Assembly (NCBI GenBank): GCA_015956445.1
Contig: WIUZ02000003.1
Span: 62,001-126,000, forward strand
DNA: 64,000 bases
Source: Thelephora terrestris
Taxonomy: Eukaryota > Basidiomycota > Agaricomycetes > Thelephorales > Thelephoraceae
Reading direction: 5' to 3'
Shown: positions 54,692-64,000 of the stretch, piece after piece
Layout of the letters: the number at the start of each line of letters is the position of its first letter
Numbering within the stretch: the first letter of the stretch is position 1
Notes under the pieces: model-generated
What the model was told of the DNA's origin: nothing
Seen by the model: the letters and a program-made list of their open reading frames with translations, nothing else
Databases searched by the model: none
Position numbers and translations under genes: made by a program

Positions 54692-56324
54692 TCAGCGCAT
54701 TGTGACCATTAGCCCTCTCCGGGCCAGCGGTTGAACTTTGGATGTCTTTCGAGTCATATAAGTCCAAGTCTGCGCCAGCGAAACATGAAACCAACCTGGT
54801 GGTGCATCCACAGAGCCAAGGTGACTCTCACGTGCTTCCGGGCGGTTCGTTGGGTCTGATTCATCTCCCGTAGAACCAGACACGGTTGGCGATGGACCCA
54901 CAAGGGGAGGCGTACCCGGCGGGGTTGTAGTATTCGGCGGCATGAGGGTGTGCCAATTTGCGGCAGCTTCATTAAGGCGCTTCGCGAGTTCCGTCGTCGT
55001 GGGTCGTCGCGTTCTATCGCTGTCCCAGCAGTGCTGAACGATTTCCCACAGCGAGTCAGAGAACCCGATAGCAGAAGCATTCTGGGGTTTTGCGGGGCGC
55101 AACCCATCGACGACGGAGTCTATCACCGCCACTTCCTGCAGATCTTGGAACGGCGTCTCTCCCGTAAGGACCTGGATGTGGTATAAAAGAGGAAACGGCC
55201 GATACCCTCACTGTTCAAGTACCTGAAAAATCGTCATCCCGAACGCGTACACATCCGCTTCTGGTGTGACTAACGGGTATGCCGCCCCGAATTTCTCAGG
55301 ATTAAATCGTTCGGGAGCCTTGAACTGCACCGTTCCGTGTCCTAATTGAACGTCGAACGGTATAGGTTCTCCAGGGTCGAGAGTCACGGTCATGCAGGCG
55401 AAGCCCGAGAGGTAGGCAGTAGGAGGCCTAGGCGCATCGTTCTTCACAAAGATACTTTGCTGTTGGCCGTCAGATAAAGCAACTAGTCTCAAATAGAGGG
55501 ACACAAACTCCTGTGGGATCTCCGTGGACGATACCTTCATCGTGCAAGTACTTCAGACCCTGTGCCGCTCCATGCAGCTATCACTCGACTCAGCGGAAGA
55601 AATTCCTGGGGAAAGTGAGTAAAGTTGCGCACCAGTTCTAGTCTGTTCGCGGGATTATGCTTGGTGTATTCCATGATATCGCCACCCGTCACCCACTCTG
55701 AAACAGTAGCAAGCGGGCCCTTCTCCATGTCCCCGTAGGCACCGAGCAACTTCAAAACGTTGGGATGAGACAACTTGCTCCAAAGGATGACTTGTTTGCA
55801 AAACCCCTGAAACAAAACGTTCCGATCTGCCTTCGAAGAGGAATATAATGGACATGCTGCACACCTGTCTTATCCAATCCGGGTTGTTTTTCGGGGAGAT
55901 CGCGCGGGCCGTTACAGCGACGAGGTTCCCTTTGTGCTTCCCTACCCTAATATCCGTGGATTCACCCCCCGCACGGATCTCCTCAGAAATTTCCAGCTCC
56001 TCCTGCATAGCCACGGAATCAGGTAGGCGTTTGTGACTTGCGGCCAACTTCCACAACATGACTGAAAACGTCTGCTTCTCGGCCTTGCTAATCTTGCGCT
56101 CCGATAGACCCTGAAGGCTAGTTAAGCCCTGGAAAGACCAGTGCGGATCCGCGACTTACATGATCCAAAATTTCGATGCACATTTCCCCATCCTTAGGGT
56201 CCAAACGCGTGACAAAATCCTTTCCATCTTGACCCGCTAAGATCTTGGCTAAGATCCGAACAGATTCGGCCTTGTCGGTTGCGCTGGTCGCATCGGCCAA
56301 CAGCTGTTGGTAATCCTCAAACAT
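54692..56324 (-). CDS. Pseudokinase of the HGD-type (TKL-like) kinase group
   Basis: Six exons in phase: complement(54692..55171, 55223..55459, 55509..55577, 55633..55806, 55865..56110, 56160..56324), 456 residues. Residues 1-55 are helical and end ILDH. The kinase domain runs from about 95 to 350. The beta-3 lysine is replaced by Thr (VAVTARA, residue about 122). The catalytic loop reads VHGDPTG (residues about 213-219). The DFG position reads LSGFA. The APE motif (KAPERF) and the C-lobe (CWDSDRTRRPTT) remain. Loss of Lys and DFG predicts no catalysis. The tail is Pro/Thr-rich, and an alternative last exon could extend to 54,447. It lies 1.6 kb from the kinase-STAND genes and shares their exon plan, including a 23-codon catalytic-loop exon. 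Confidence 0.8.
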
Positions 56325-57967
56325 AGCTTTCGCTGGGGTTACTAGGACAAGAGGAAGGTGTGGCTACAGGCTTCCTAGGGTGCAGCGGTGAACTTGTGCC
56401 CTCTACCGCGCCTATACAGCATGGTGTATTAGGGTGTGTCGGAACCATCCGTCAACACAGGCGCCCTAGGGCTTGCTCGGGCGGTTTACCGCCTACAAGA
56501 GAGCACATGAAATAAGCGAACGGCCCAGGACTCCGAGGCTTGGGGGATCCACGGTCGTCAGCGTGTCGGAATCGCGAGCACGGACCGGGAAACGCTACTT
56601 ATATCTTCCTTCACCTTGGGTTGGGTAGCCAGACCAGGATAATTCTGGAGTTGTGGATGTTCGTGGCTTTAGCGTTATTGTAGTTCCGCGTGTGTGTCTA
56701 TTGGTTCGCGAGACCGCTCGGAGATAGTAGCGAGGGCTGCATTGGCTTTAAGAACCATGTGGATCTCGTGTGACGCGTCGCATGAACGAGCGCTAACCAT
56801 CGGGAACGAATGGGGTGGCCGATAACCGTGCCGACACGAAAAAAGAGCCTTGAATATCGAGACAGATGGTGAGTTTGAATGTTGAGCGGTGACGGAAAAC
56901 TTGAAGACGCGAACTTGACCGCAAGGCTTTACATCAACTCATACGACTCCTCTGCGCGGTATGACGCACCTGCAAAATTCGACTTCCGCCAGCCTATCAA
57001 GGCATAGGCGTTCAGGCAGAAGGATCTTGGTTTCGGTGCGACGTCGATGGTAGCAGGTGATCGAAATTAACAGGGAGACACTGACCACCATCATCGGGCC
57101 TCCTCAGTCGATCTCCCCATGTTCGTGGGCTTCACCAGCTTTCCGACGCTGCTCAGGCACCGTAAAAGTCACATTGAGCAGAAGGGGTGCGAGTCCACTG
57201 TTGAGACTCGAGAGCAACGCCTGTACAACATGAACATCCCTACGCCACGCGCTCCGGTCTCATCGTTCCGCATTTGCCTCGTTGTTCGCGGGCTGGTGTG
57301 TTATCCTCGTTCCAAATCGAGACTTCCCTGGGGACGAAGACCACAGAATGCAATACCGGCTTTAATCTCAAGAGTCAACGGGAGACTGGCGATTACTTAC
57401 CGTGTTCTTCATCCAAGATTCGGATGATGCGAATCGCTTCCAGTTTGGTGCGTGTCGACTTCTGATATAGCTATCCAAAACACGAACGCTAATGGGATAC
57501 CACAATCAGATCCGGCTCAGCACCTGGCCACTTATCCGCAAACTTCGGAACTCTTGCAAAGGGCTCGGCACAACTATTGGGCATGCAGGAGAGGTGAGGA
57601 AGGGATAAGGGCATGAGAAGGTGCGCTTCCCCGGTCAGGTTAAGATTTGCGGCCCTTAGCTCAACTGCAGGCAGCGGACGTGCAGTTCACAGGTACCTGT
57701 TAATCTGACAGACGGGCTTGTGCAAGGTATGCATAGAGCGCCCGCATGGTGGAAGAATAGAAAGGCCCACGGCGACACCCGATTTCCTCCCCCTAACCGC
57801 GTGTCAACCTTGTCCCCAGCCTATGCCATTGAATCGCTGACTTGCCGCCTAATCCATCAGTTCTGCCTCGTGTTCCATCCGTGTTTCGTGCCATATCTTC
57901 CCGTCCCAACCCAAGAGCCCTCTCCGCTAGCGACTCCTGGACTTTGTTGCTCTAACCGAGGTTGATC
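56325..57967. other. Intergenic, no gene seen
   Basis: Upstream region of both the pseudokinase and kinase-STAND gene 1. The part from about 57,300 has a diverged counterpart upstream of copy 2 (from about 61,400), and the last 60 bp before the ATG (CTAGCGACTCCTGG) also match. Short open frames look like chance. Confidence 0.5.
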
Positions 57968-60791
57968 ATGCCCATACGAGCTCTTGACAAGTTAAACAGG
58001 TCATCGGAACAGTTCCCGGAGCAGCTGGACAAACTACTCCATGATCCGAAATGGATAGAGGCCGTTAAGCTTGCTTCGGACGACGAACTGAAGGAGCTGA
58101 TAGGCCGCCTAGACAATGTAAGGTCTATTTTACACCAACTAAATCCCTCTTATCGCCCCTAGATCCTCGACGATTTGGATTCCTTCGGATCGCCGTTCAG
58201 GAAGTGCCTTCACGTATTGAAGAAGATCTGCAGCTCAAAAAGGATTCTACCGTCAGCCTATGAAGTTTCTGGTAAACTCTCATGCGACACCGCCCATCCA
58301 GTTGCCTATGGTGGATTTTGTGACGCCTACAGAGGGACACTTGACCTCGAAACGGTTTGCATAAAACGGCTTCGGATATCTTCCACAGGTGATCAGCTGC
58401 TGGTCGAACGGGTGTGTCATCGTTATAACCTTCGGTCAGACTATCGCCCTTACAGGCCCCGAAGTCATTCTGCAAGGAAGCTGTAGTATGGAGACGCCTC
58501 AATCACCCTAACATCGTTCCCTTCAAGGGTGTTACCTTTGACCCCCTCCAACTCATGTCAGAATGGATACCTGGTGGAGAATTGAGACTATATATAAGGG
58601 AACATCCCGAGGCAAACTTGATCAGCCTTGTGAGTCCACTACTTTGCATCCCCAACCAACACCTCATCCCATTTACAGCTGCTTGGCGTTGCCAAAGGTC
58701 TCGGGTACCTGCACTCATGCAATGTGATCCATGGGGATCTTAAGGGAGTGCGTGTGATTTCCAGTTTCCACTCCCCACGCTGATGTCATAATGTATACAG
58801 ACTAATATACTGGTCGACGCGACAGGCCAGGCACGAATCGTGGACTTTGGTCTTGCAACGATCGCGCGAGATTCAAACTCGCTTGACACTACGAATGAAC
58901 ATCAGGCAAACACACCCCGATTCACTGCGCCTGAGGTCCTGCAAGGCCGTGCCCCCCACAGCAGCAAATCCGATGTATTCGCGTTCGCGATGGTTGTGAT
59001 CGAGGTAGGAGGCGATTGGCCCACCCCCTACACAATACACTTACCGATCAATCAAGGTTTTTACCGGCAGGGTTCCGTTTAGTACTTTCGCGTGGGCCGC
59101 AGCCATGACAAATATCGTCATGGGGGTGCGTCCGGAGCGACCCACTCACCCCGCTTTCACGGATCACTTGTGGGCGTTGACACAGCGGTGCTGGGAAAAG
59201 GACCCAGAAGATCGGCCATGGGTTGGTTCGATAATAGAACAATTGTTAGTGTCTTCTTCAATCAATCGATGGGCCTCTCATTCACTAGCAACTGCAGAAG
59301 TACTTGCGAAGGTCCGCACTCGATTTGTACACAACCGGCCGCGCCGCAGATGTGTGAAACTCCTCCTTCACCAAGTCTTGGCAGCACGACTTTTTCCTTT
59401 CCATTTATATCCCTCCCTCAACCTCCCGGATATCTCTACGGACGCGACAATACTCTCAAGGACCTTTTGAATCTAACGGAACGACTCGCGCCCGTGATGC
59501 TGGTTGGAGCGGGAGGCACGGGAAAAACTGCCATTGCTCTTACGCTGCTCTGCGATTACCAAATCATGAACAGGTTTGGCAACCACCGCTACTTTCTGCG
59601 CTGTGATAACCTCGAGAATTCGCTGGATGGTTTCCTTGGGCGTTTATCCGAAGCAATCGGCGTTCCCAAGCCTGCGGACCTGGCGCAACTCCGATCACAC
59701 CTGGAGGTTTCCCCGTATATGCTGGTTTTGGATGGCGTAGATTCCATCCTCGACCCACGAGCTTCCGGAGCAGCCGAAATTGCTACAGCGATGGAAGAAC
59801 TTGGTCAGTGTCCAAGGGTCTGTCTGCTCGCCACCAGCAGGATAGATGCCAAGATCCCGGGCTTCCGCCGCAAAGAGGTATCGACGCTCTCCTTGGGGGC
59901 CGCTCGAAACATCTTCCACGATTGCTGTTCTCTGGAGAGGTCAGTTGGCATCGACACCATCATCGCAGAACTCGACTTTCATCCGCTTTCGATCGTGCTT
60001 CTCGCCAGTGCCGTCAGCGAGAATTTGTGGGATGAGCCGGCGTTGTTGGAGGTGTGGAACGGTGGAAAGACGTGTATACTCAAGGCATCTGGTCGGGAGA
60101 GCCTGGAGGACTGCATCGAGTCCCTCCTTCATACTCCGACTATTCAACGACTCGGGGCCACTGCTCGGAAAACACTCGAGGCGATCGCAAATTACCCCGA
60201 TGGTGTCAAAGAGACTCGACTATTCACCACTTTCCCAGAAATAGGCGGAGTAGATGACGCAGTCGATGCGCTATGCAAGTTCTCCTTGATGTATCGCGAA
60301 GAGGGTTTCGTAAAGATGCTTTCGCCATTCCGACTTCATTTTCAATATACTGGACGCGTTGCCAATTTAGGTTTGCCCCTCCCGTTCTGTATCCTTAGTT
60401 GTCGTGGGTTGACATTTCTCCATGGTTTTCCAGGCGTCCAGCCCAGGCGGCACTCGCCCGACAGACTCGGTGATAAGAACATGGCGGAAGGGTGTAAGTG
60501 TCTCTTATCTCATCCTTTCGTGGGTTTACGGTAACATTCATCTGTAGTCGACCCTGCATCCGTCATGAAAAAGTTTCGTCTCGTGGGGACTCAAGTCATG
60601 GATAGTATGTACCCCAAAGATTTCATACCGTGTCCACTTCATCATTTGCATCGTCTCTAGAACTCTTCGATTTTCTCCATATTTCTGGAACCGATCCTCC
60701 CGATCGTCCACAAGATGTGCCCGTGGCAGCGACGGACCCCGTTCGCCATTCGCGTAAACGATCGCTGGCCCCCAACGGCGGCACCAAATGA
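57968..60791 (+). CDS. Kinase-STAND NTPase fusion protein 1
   Basis: Ten exons keep phase: join(57968..58117, 58163..58411, 58477..58629, 58679..58747, 58801..59004, 59057..59244, 59298..60370, 60434..60493, 60548..60604, 60661..60791), 777 residues. Residues 1-50 form a helical N-domain (EQLDKLLHDPKW). The kinase domain spans about 85-335: AYGGFCDAY loop, beta-3 Lys in VCIKRLR (about 118), HGDLKG (about 202-207), VDFGLAT (about 222), APE and CWEKDPEDRP. A linker leads to a STAND/NB-ARC-like module: GAGGTGKTA P-loop (about 408), VLDGVDSI Walker B, LLATSR sensor and DFHPLSIVLLAS. The C-terminal 100 residues have no clear TPR, ankyrin or WD repeats and end in a basic RKRSLAP stretch. Catalytic residues are present. 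The protein probably acts in cytosolic recognition signalling, by analogy with fungal NLR-like proteins. Exons 8-10 are less certain. Confidence 0.8.
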
Positions 60792-62106
60792 TACTTACTT
60801 GATGCAGAAGCACCCGGAAGGCCTTCCTTCGGTCCCTGTGCTCACCGATTTATGTAGAAACTTTCTCCCATCACGATGTATGCTTTTATGTTTTGGTACC
60901 TGACTACCTCGGCTGGTGCAAGCCCGCCTTCATCTCACTTGCATTTCTCTCTATTCCCGTCGGTGGGATTTAGGCATGGTATATTACAGCGCTTTACAAG
61001 ACGATAGACCCCATTTTGAATCAAGTAGTATAGAAATTTTCATTTATACCGTGACATACAAATAATGTTCGGTTGTTGCCTTGGCCTTAGAGGGAGACCT
61101 TGGCAGCCACCACCATTTTTCGACCGCGATAGTTCATGCCTTCTGTGGGTTAGGTTCCTGAAGGCCTGCGAGAGGAAATTTATGATACCCAGCGGGCAGT
61201 GTCGGTAGGGAGGCAAATTGTGCGTTCGCAGATATCTGGTTTTGCTTACGTAACCGACGGATTACCAAATATGGTAAGTATCTACACAGTTAAAGTTCCT
61301 CGCGTTTCGCATACCGCGCGTAGCTTTGGCCAAAACCGCGATGTCCGTGTCATGCCAGTCAAGGCCAGTCACTGCCAGTCAGTCCCGTCCCTAGAAAACC
61401 TTGATCCCATCGCTGGCGCGGGTTCTCCCCAAGCCAAAGTTCCCCCAGGACGGGGATCGCAGGATACAATATCACCAGAGTTCAACGGGAGACCGGGGCT
61501 CACTTGATGGGATTCCAACTCGTGCGATCGGAATTCCAACTACCCCTTTACTATCTGGTTCAGAACGCGTCCACTTGTATGCAATGTTCGGAACACTTGC
61601 ACGCGGATCGGCACAACTACTTGGCGGGCATGCAAAGGAGGTGAGGGAGCCTCAGACGAGGATAAGGTTACGGGGAGATGCGTCTTCTCGGTCAGGTGGA
61701 GATTTGCAGTTCGTGGATCGGTCGCAGGCCGCAGCTTAGACGTTCGTGCGACTTACAGCCCCTGCGGAGTAGGCATGGAGCGCATGGGCGAGAGTGGACA
61801 ATCTGCTCGGGAAGCTTATGCTTGTGGACTGCTGGCCGTGGATCCGACAGCGGTAATTGTGGTGGAGCTGCTCGGGATCTCATATAGTAATCATGACCAA
61901 TCTACTGGTGAGTACAGTTTTATCACGTCGCGTGTTATCCGCACCTCAAATCTACAAAGTTTCGTCGTGGGCTCGTCAATAAAACCACCCTTGCTGCCTC
62001 ATGACCTCCATACGCTTCGTGCCATATACTCCTGTTTTCAATCGCCACCCCACGAGCCCTCTCTGCTAGCGACTCCTGGGCTTGGACGTTCTGAACAGGG
62101 CCTGTT
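60792..62106. other. Intergenic, no gene seen
   Basis: Spacer between the two kinase-STAND genes. From about 61,400 it resembles the region upstream of copy 1 (from about 57,300), with short shared blocks (GAGTTCAACGGGAGAC-like). No convincing coding frame. Confidence 0.5.
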
Positions 62107-64000
62107 ATGGACATACAGCCCCTTTACGAGCTAGACAAGTCTTCGCCTCAATTTCCGGAGCAGTTGATACAACTGCTTCGTAATGAACAATGGATGGCGT
62201 CCCTTCAATCATCTCCAGAGGGCGAGCTGGGGAAATTGATAGGCTACCTAGACAATGTGAGGATCACTCCAACATCAACTAAGCCCTGCTTATCATCCGC
62301 AGATCCTCGATGGTCTGAATCCCGCAGAACAACCACAAGCGTTCGGAAGGTGCCTCCGAACATTGCGGAAGATTTGCGGCTCGAACAAGATTCTCCCCTT
62401 GACTTATGAAATTTCCGGTAAACTTTCATTCAATTCCGACTACGCGGTTGCATTTGGCGGATTCTGTGACGCCTATACTGGGTCCCTTGGCCCCGATAAA
62501 GTCTGCATAAAACGGCTTCGGGTATCCTCCACAGGCGATCAGGAGCTAGTCAAAAAAGTGTTTTATCTTCATTATCGTTGGTTATACCATCGCGTACTGA
62601 CAAGCTCTGAAGTCACTCTGCAAGGAAGCGGTGGTTTGGAAACACCTCGATCACCCGAACATCGTGCCCTTCAAGGGGATCACCTTCGAGCCCCTCCAAC
62701 TCGCGTCAGAATGGATACCTGGTGGAGAACTGAAAGAGTATATAAGGCGAAATCCTGACGCAAACTTGATCAGCCTTGTGGGTCTATTGGTCTGCACCTC
62801 TGGCCTACATCTCATCCATTTTCAGCTGCTTGGCGTCGCCAAAGGCCTCGGCTATCTTCACTCGTGCAAGCTGATCCATGGAGATCTCAAAGGAGTGCGT
62901 GCAACCCGCGCAATATCCACTACCTATGCTGATGCCGCGATTGACCCAGGCTAATATATTAGTCGATGCTGTCGGAAACCCACGAATTGTGGACTTTGGT
63001 CTTGCGACGATCGCGCGAGATTCAAAGTCGCTTGAAACTACGAACGACCATCAGGCAACCACACTCCGGTTCACTGCGCCTGAGCTACTGCAAGCCCGTG
63101 CACCCCATAGCAATGAATCCGACATATTCGCATTCGGGATGGTTGTGATCGAGGTAGGGGTTGATTGATCCTCCTCACAAAATAAACTCACCGGTTGATC
63201 AAGGTCTTCACCGGAAAGGTCCCGTTCAGTAAATTTATCTCTTACGCAGCCATGGCGAACATCATGAATGGGGTGCGTCCGGAGCGGCCCCTTCACCCCG
63301 GTCTCACGGATGACTTGTGGACATTGACCCGGAAGTGCTGGGAGGAGAATCCGCAGGACCGGCCACAGATTGATTCGGTGGTTACACACCTGTTAGTTTC
63401 TTCATCAATCAACCGACCATCTCTCATTTATTGATAACTACAGAAGTGCTTGCCAAGTTCCACAATCGACTTGGACACAAACTGCAGGACTGCCAAGGGG
63501 CGAAATGTCGCAAGCGAGCTCTCCCACCCTAAGCCCTAGCGGCGTGACTCCTTTCTTTCTATTTCCACCCTCCCCATCATCTCCTACATATTTCTTCGGT
63601 CGCGACACTATTTTCGAGGACCTATTGAGTTTTGCCGAACGGTCCGTGTCCGTCACACTGTACGGGGCGGGAGGCATGGGGAAAACAGCTATTGCGCTTA
63701 AACTCCTTCACCACAGCCGCATCATCAACAGGTTTGGTGCGCGCCGCTACTTCATGCGCTGTGGCGACCTCGAGGATTCACTAGAAAGTTTCCTTGGACG
63801 TTTATCCGAAACATTAGGCGTTCCCCTGGCCATGGACGTGGCGCAACTCCGATCAAATGTAGAGGCTTCTCCGTGTGTACTGGTGTTGGACGGCATGGAT
63901 TCTATCATCGACCCACGAGCTCATGGAGCAGCTGAAATTGCCAAGGCGATTGAAGAACTCGGTCAGTGTCCAAAAGTCTGTCTGCTCGCTACCAGCAGGA
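62107..64000 (+). CDS. Kinase-STAND NTPase fusion protein 2, cut by window end
   Basis: Exons 62107..62256, 62303..62557, 62625..62777, 62826..62894, 62950..63153, 63204..63391 and 63444..>64000 reproduce the structure of copy 1. Five of the first six exons have identical lengths, and exon 2 is two codons longer. Kinase motifs: FGGFCDAYTG, VCIKRLR, HGDLKG, VDFGLATIARDS, APE. Then comes a linker and the nucleotide-binding module FFGRDTIFEDLL, YGAGGMGKTA, VLVLDGMDSI, LLATSR. The frame is open to the last base. It looks intact within the window. The linker between kinase and P-loop is the most diverged part between the copies. Promoter and N-terminal domain are also diverged, which suggests the duplication is not very recent. 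Confidence 0.85.

Overview
The window looks like nuclear DNA from a basidiomycete fungus, most likely an agaricomycete. Genes are dense, host introns are mostly about 45-60 nt with GT-AG ends, and several families typical of agaricomycetes occur: Plavaka (CACTA-type) transposases, DUF6698- and DUF6532-like proteins, F-box proteins, NACHT/STAND proteins and HGD-type (tyrosine-kinase-like) protein kinases. I see no tRNA, rRNA or CRISPR array.

Layout. 1-3,430: remnants of LTR-like elements arranged head to head around a repeat-rich promoter region. 3,441-4,039: a truncated F-box gene and, divergently, the first 27 codons of a J-domain gene. 4,040-36,945: about 32.9 kb of inserted DNA. 36,946-37,344: the rest of that J-domain gene (HPD motif and CSL-type zinc finger), so the host diphthamide gene DPH4 is split in two by the insertion. 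37,345-40,560: no confident gene. 40,582-44,661: a decayed NACHT gene followed by a kinase domain. 44,870-50,290: LTR-type remnants, including one 2.87-kb LTR-like element. 50,346-54,301: two intact housekeeping genes in divergent orientation, MRD1 (five RRMs, rRNA processing) and prefoldin subunit 3 (PAC10). 54,692-64,000: a pseudokinase gene and two tandem copies of a kinase-STAND NTPase fusion; the last copy runs off the window.

The 32.9-kb insertion is a nest of mobile DNA. It holds a Plavaka transposase gene cut by an LTR-like element that itself carries a CACTA MITE; a palindromic CACTA MITE; a DUF6532-like gene cut by an LTR remnant; a third MITE split by another LTR-like element; a second Plavaka transposase with a DUF6698 gene; a RING gene, an F-box gene, a 147-bp higher-order tandem array and two unknown spliced genes. 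Exact target-site duplications (3 bp for the three MITEs, 5 bp for two LTR-like elements) fix the order of several insertions.

The strongest biological signal is at the right. Two proteins join a catalytic-looking kinase to a nucleotide-binding STAND module and lie 4.14 kb apart as tandem duplicates. Next to them is a related kinase lacking the ATP-binding lysine and DFG motif. A fourth related kinase domain lies behind the NACHT gene. All four kinase domains keep a catalytic-loop exon of exactly 23 codons, which points to common descent. The arrangement resembles fungal NLR-like self/non-self recognition loci, but that role is inferred.
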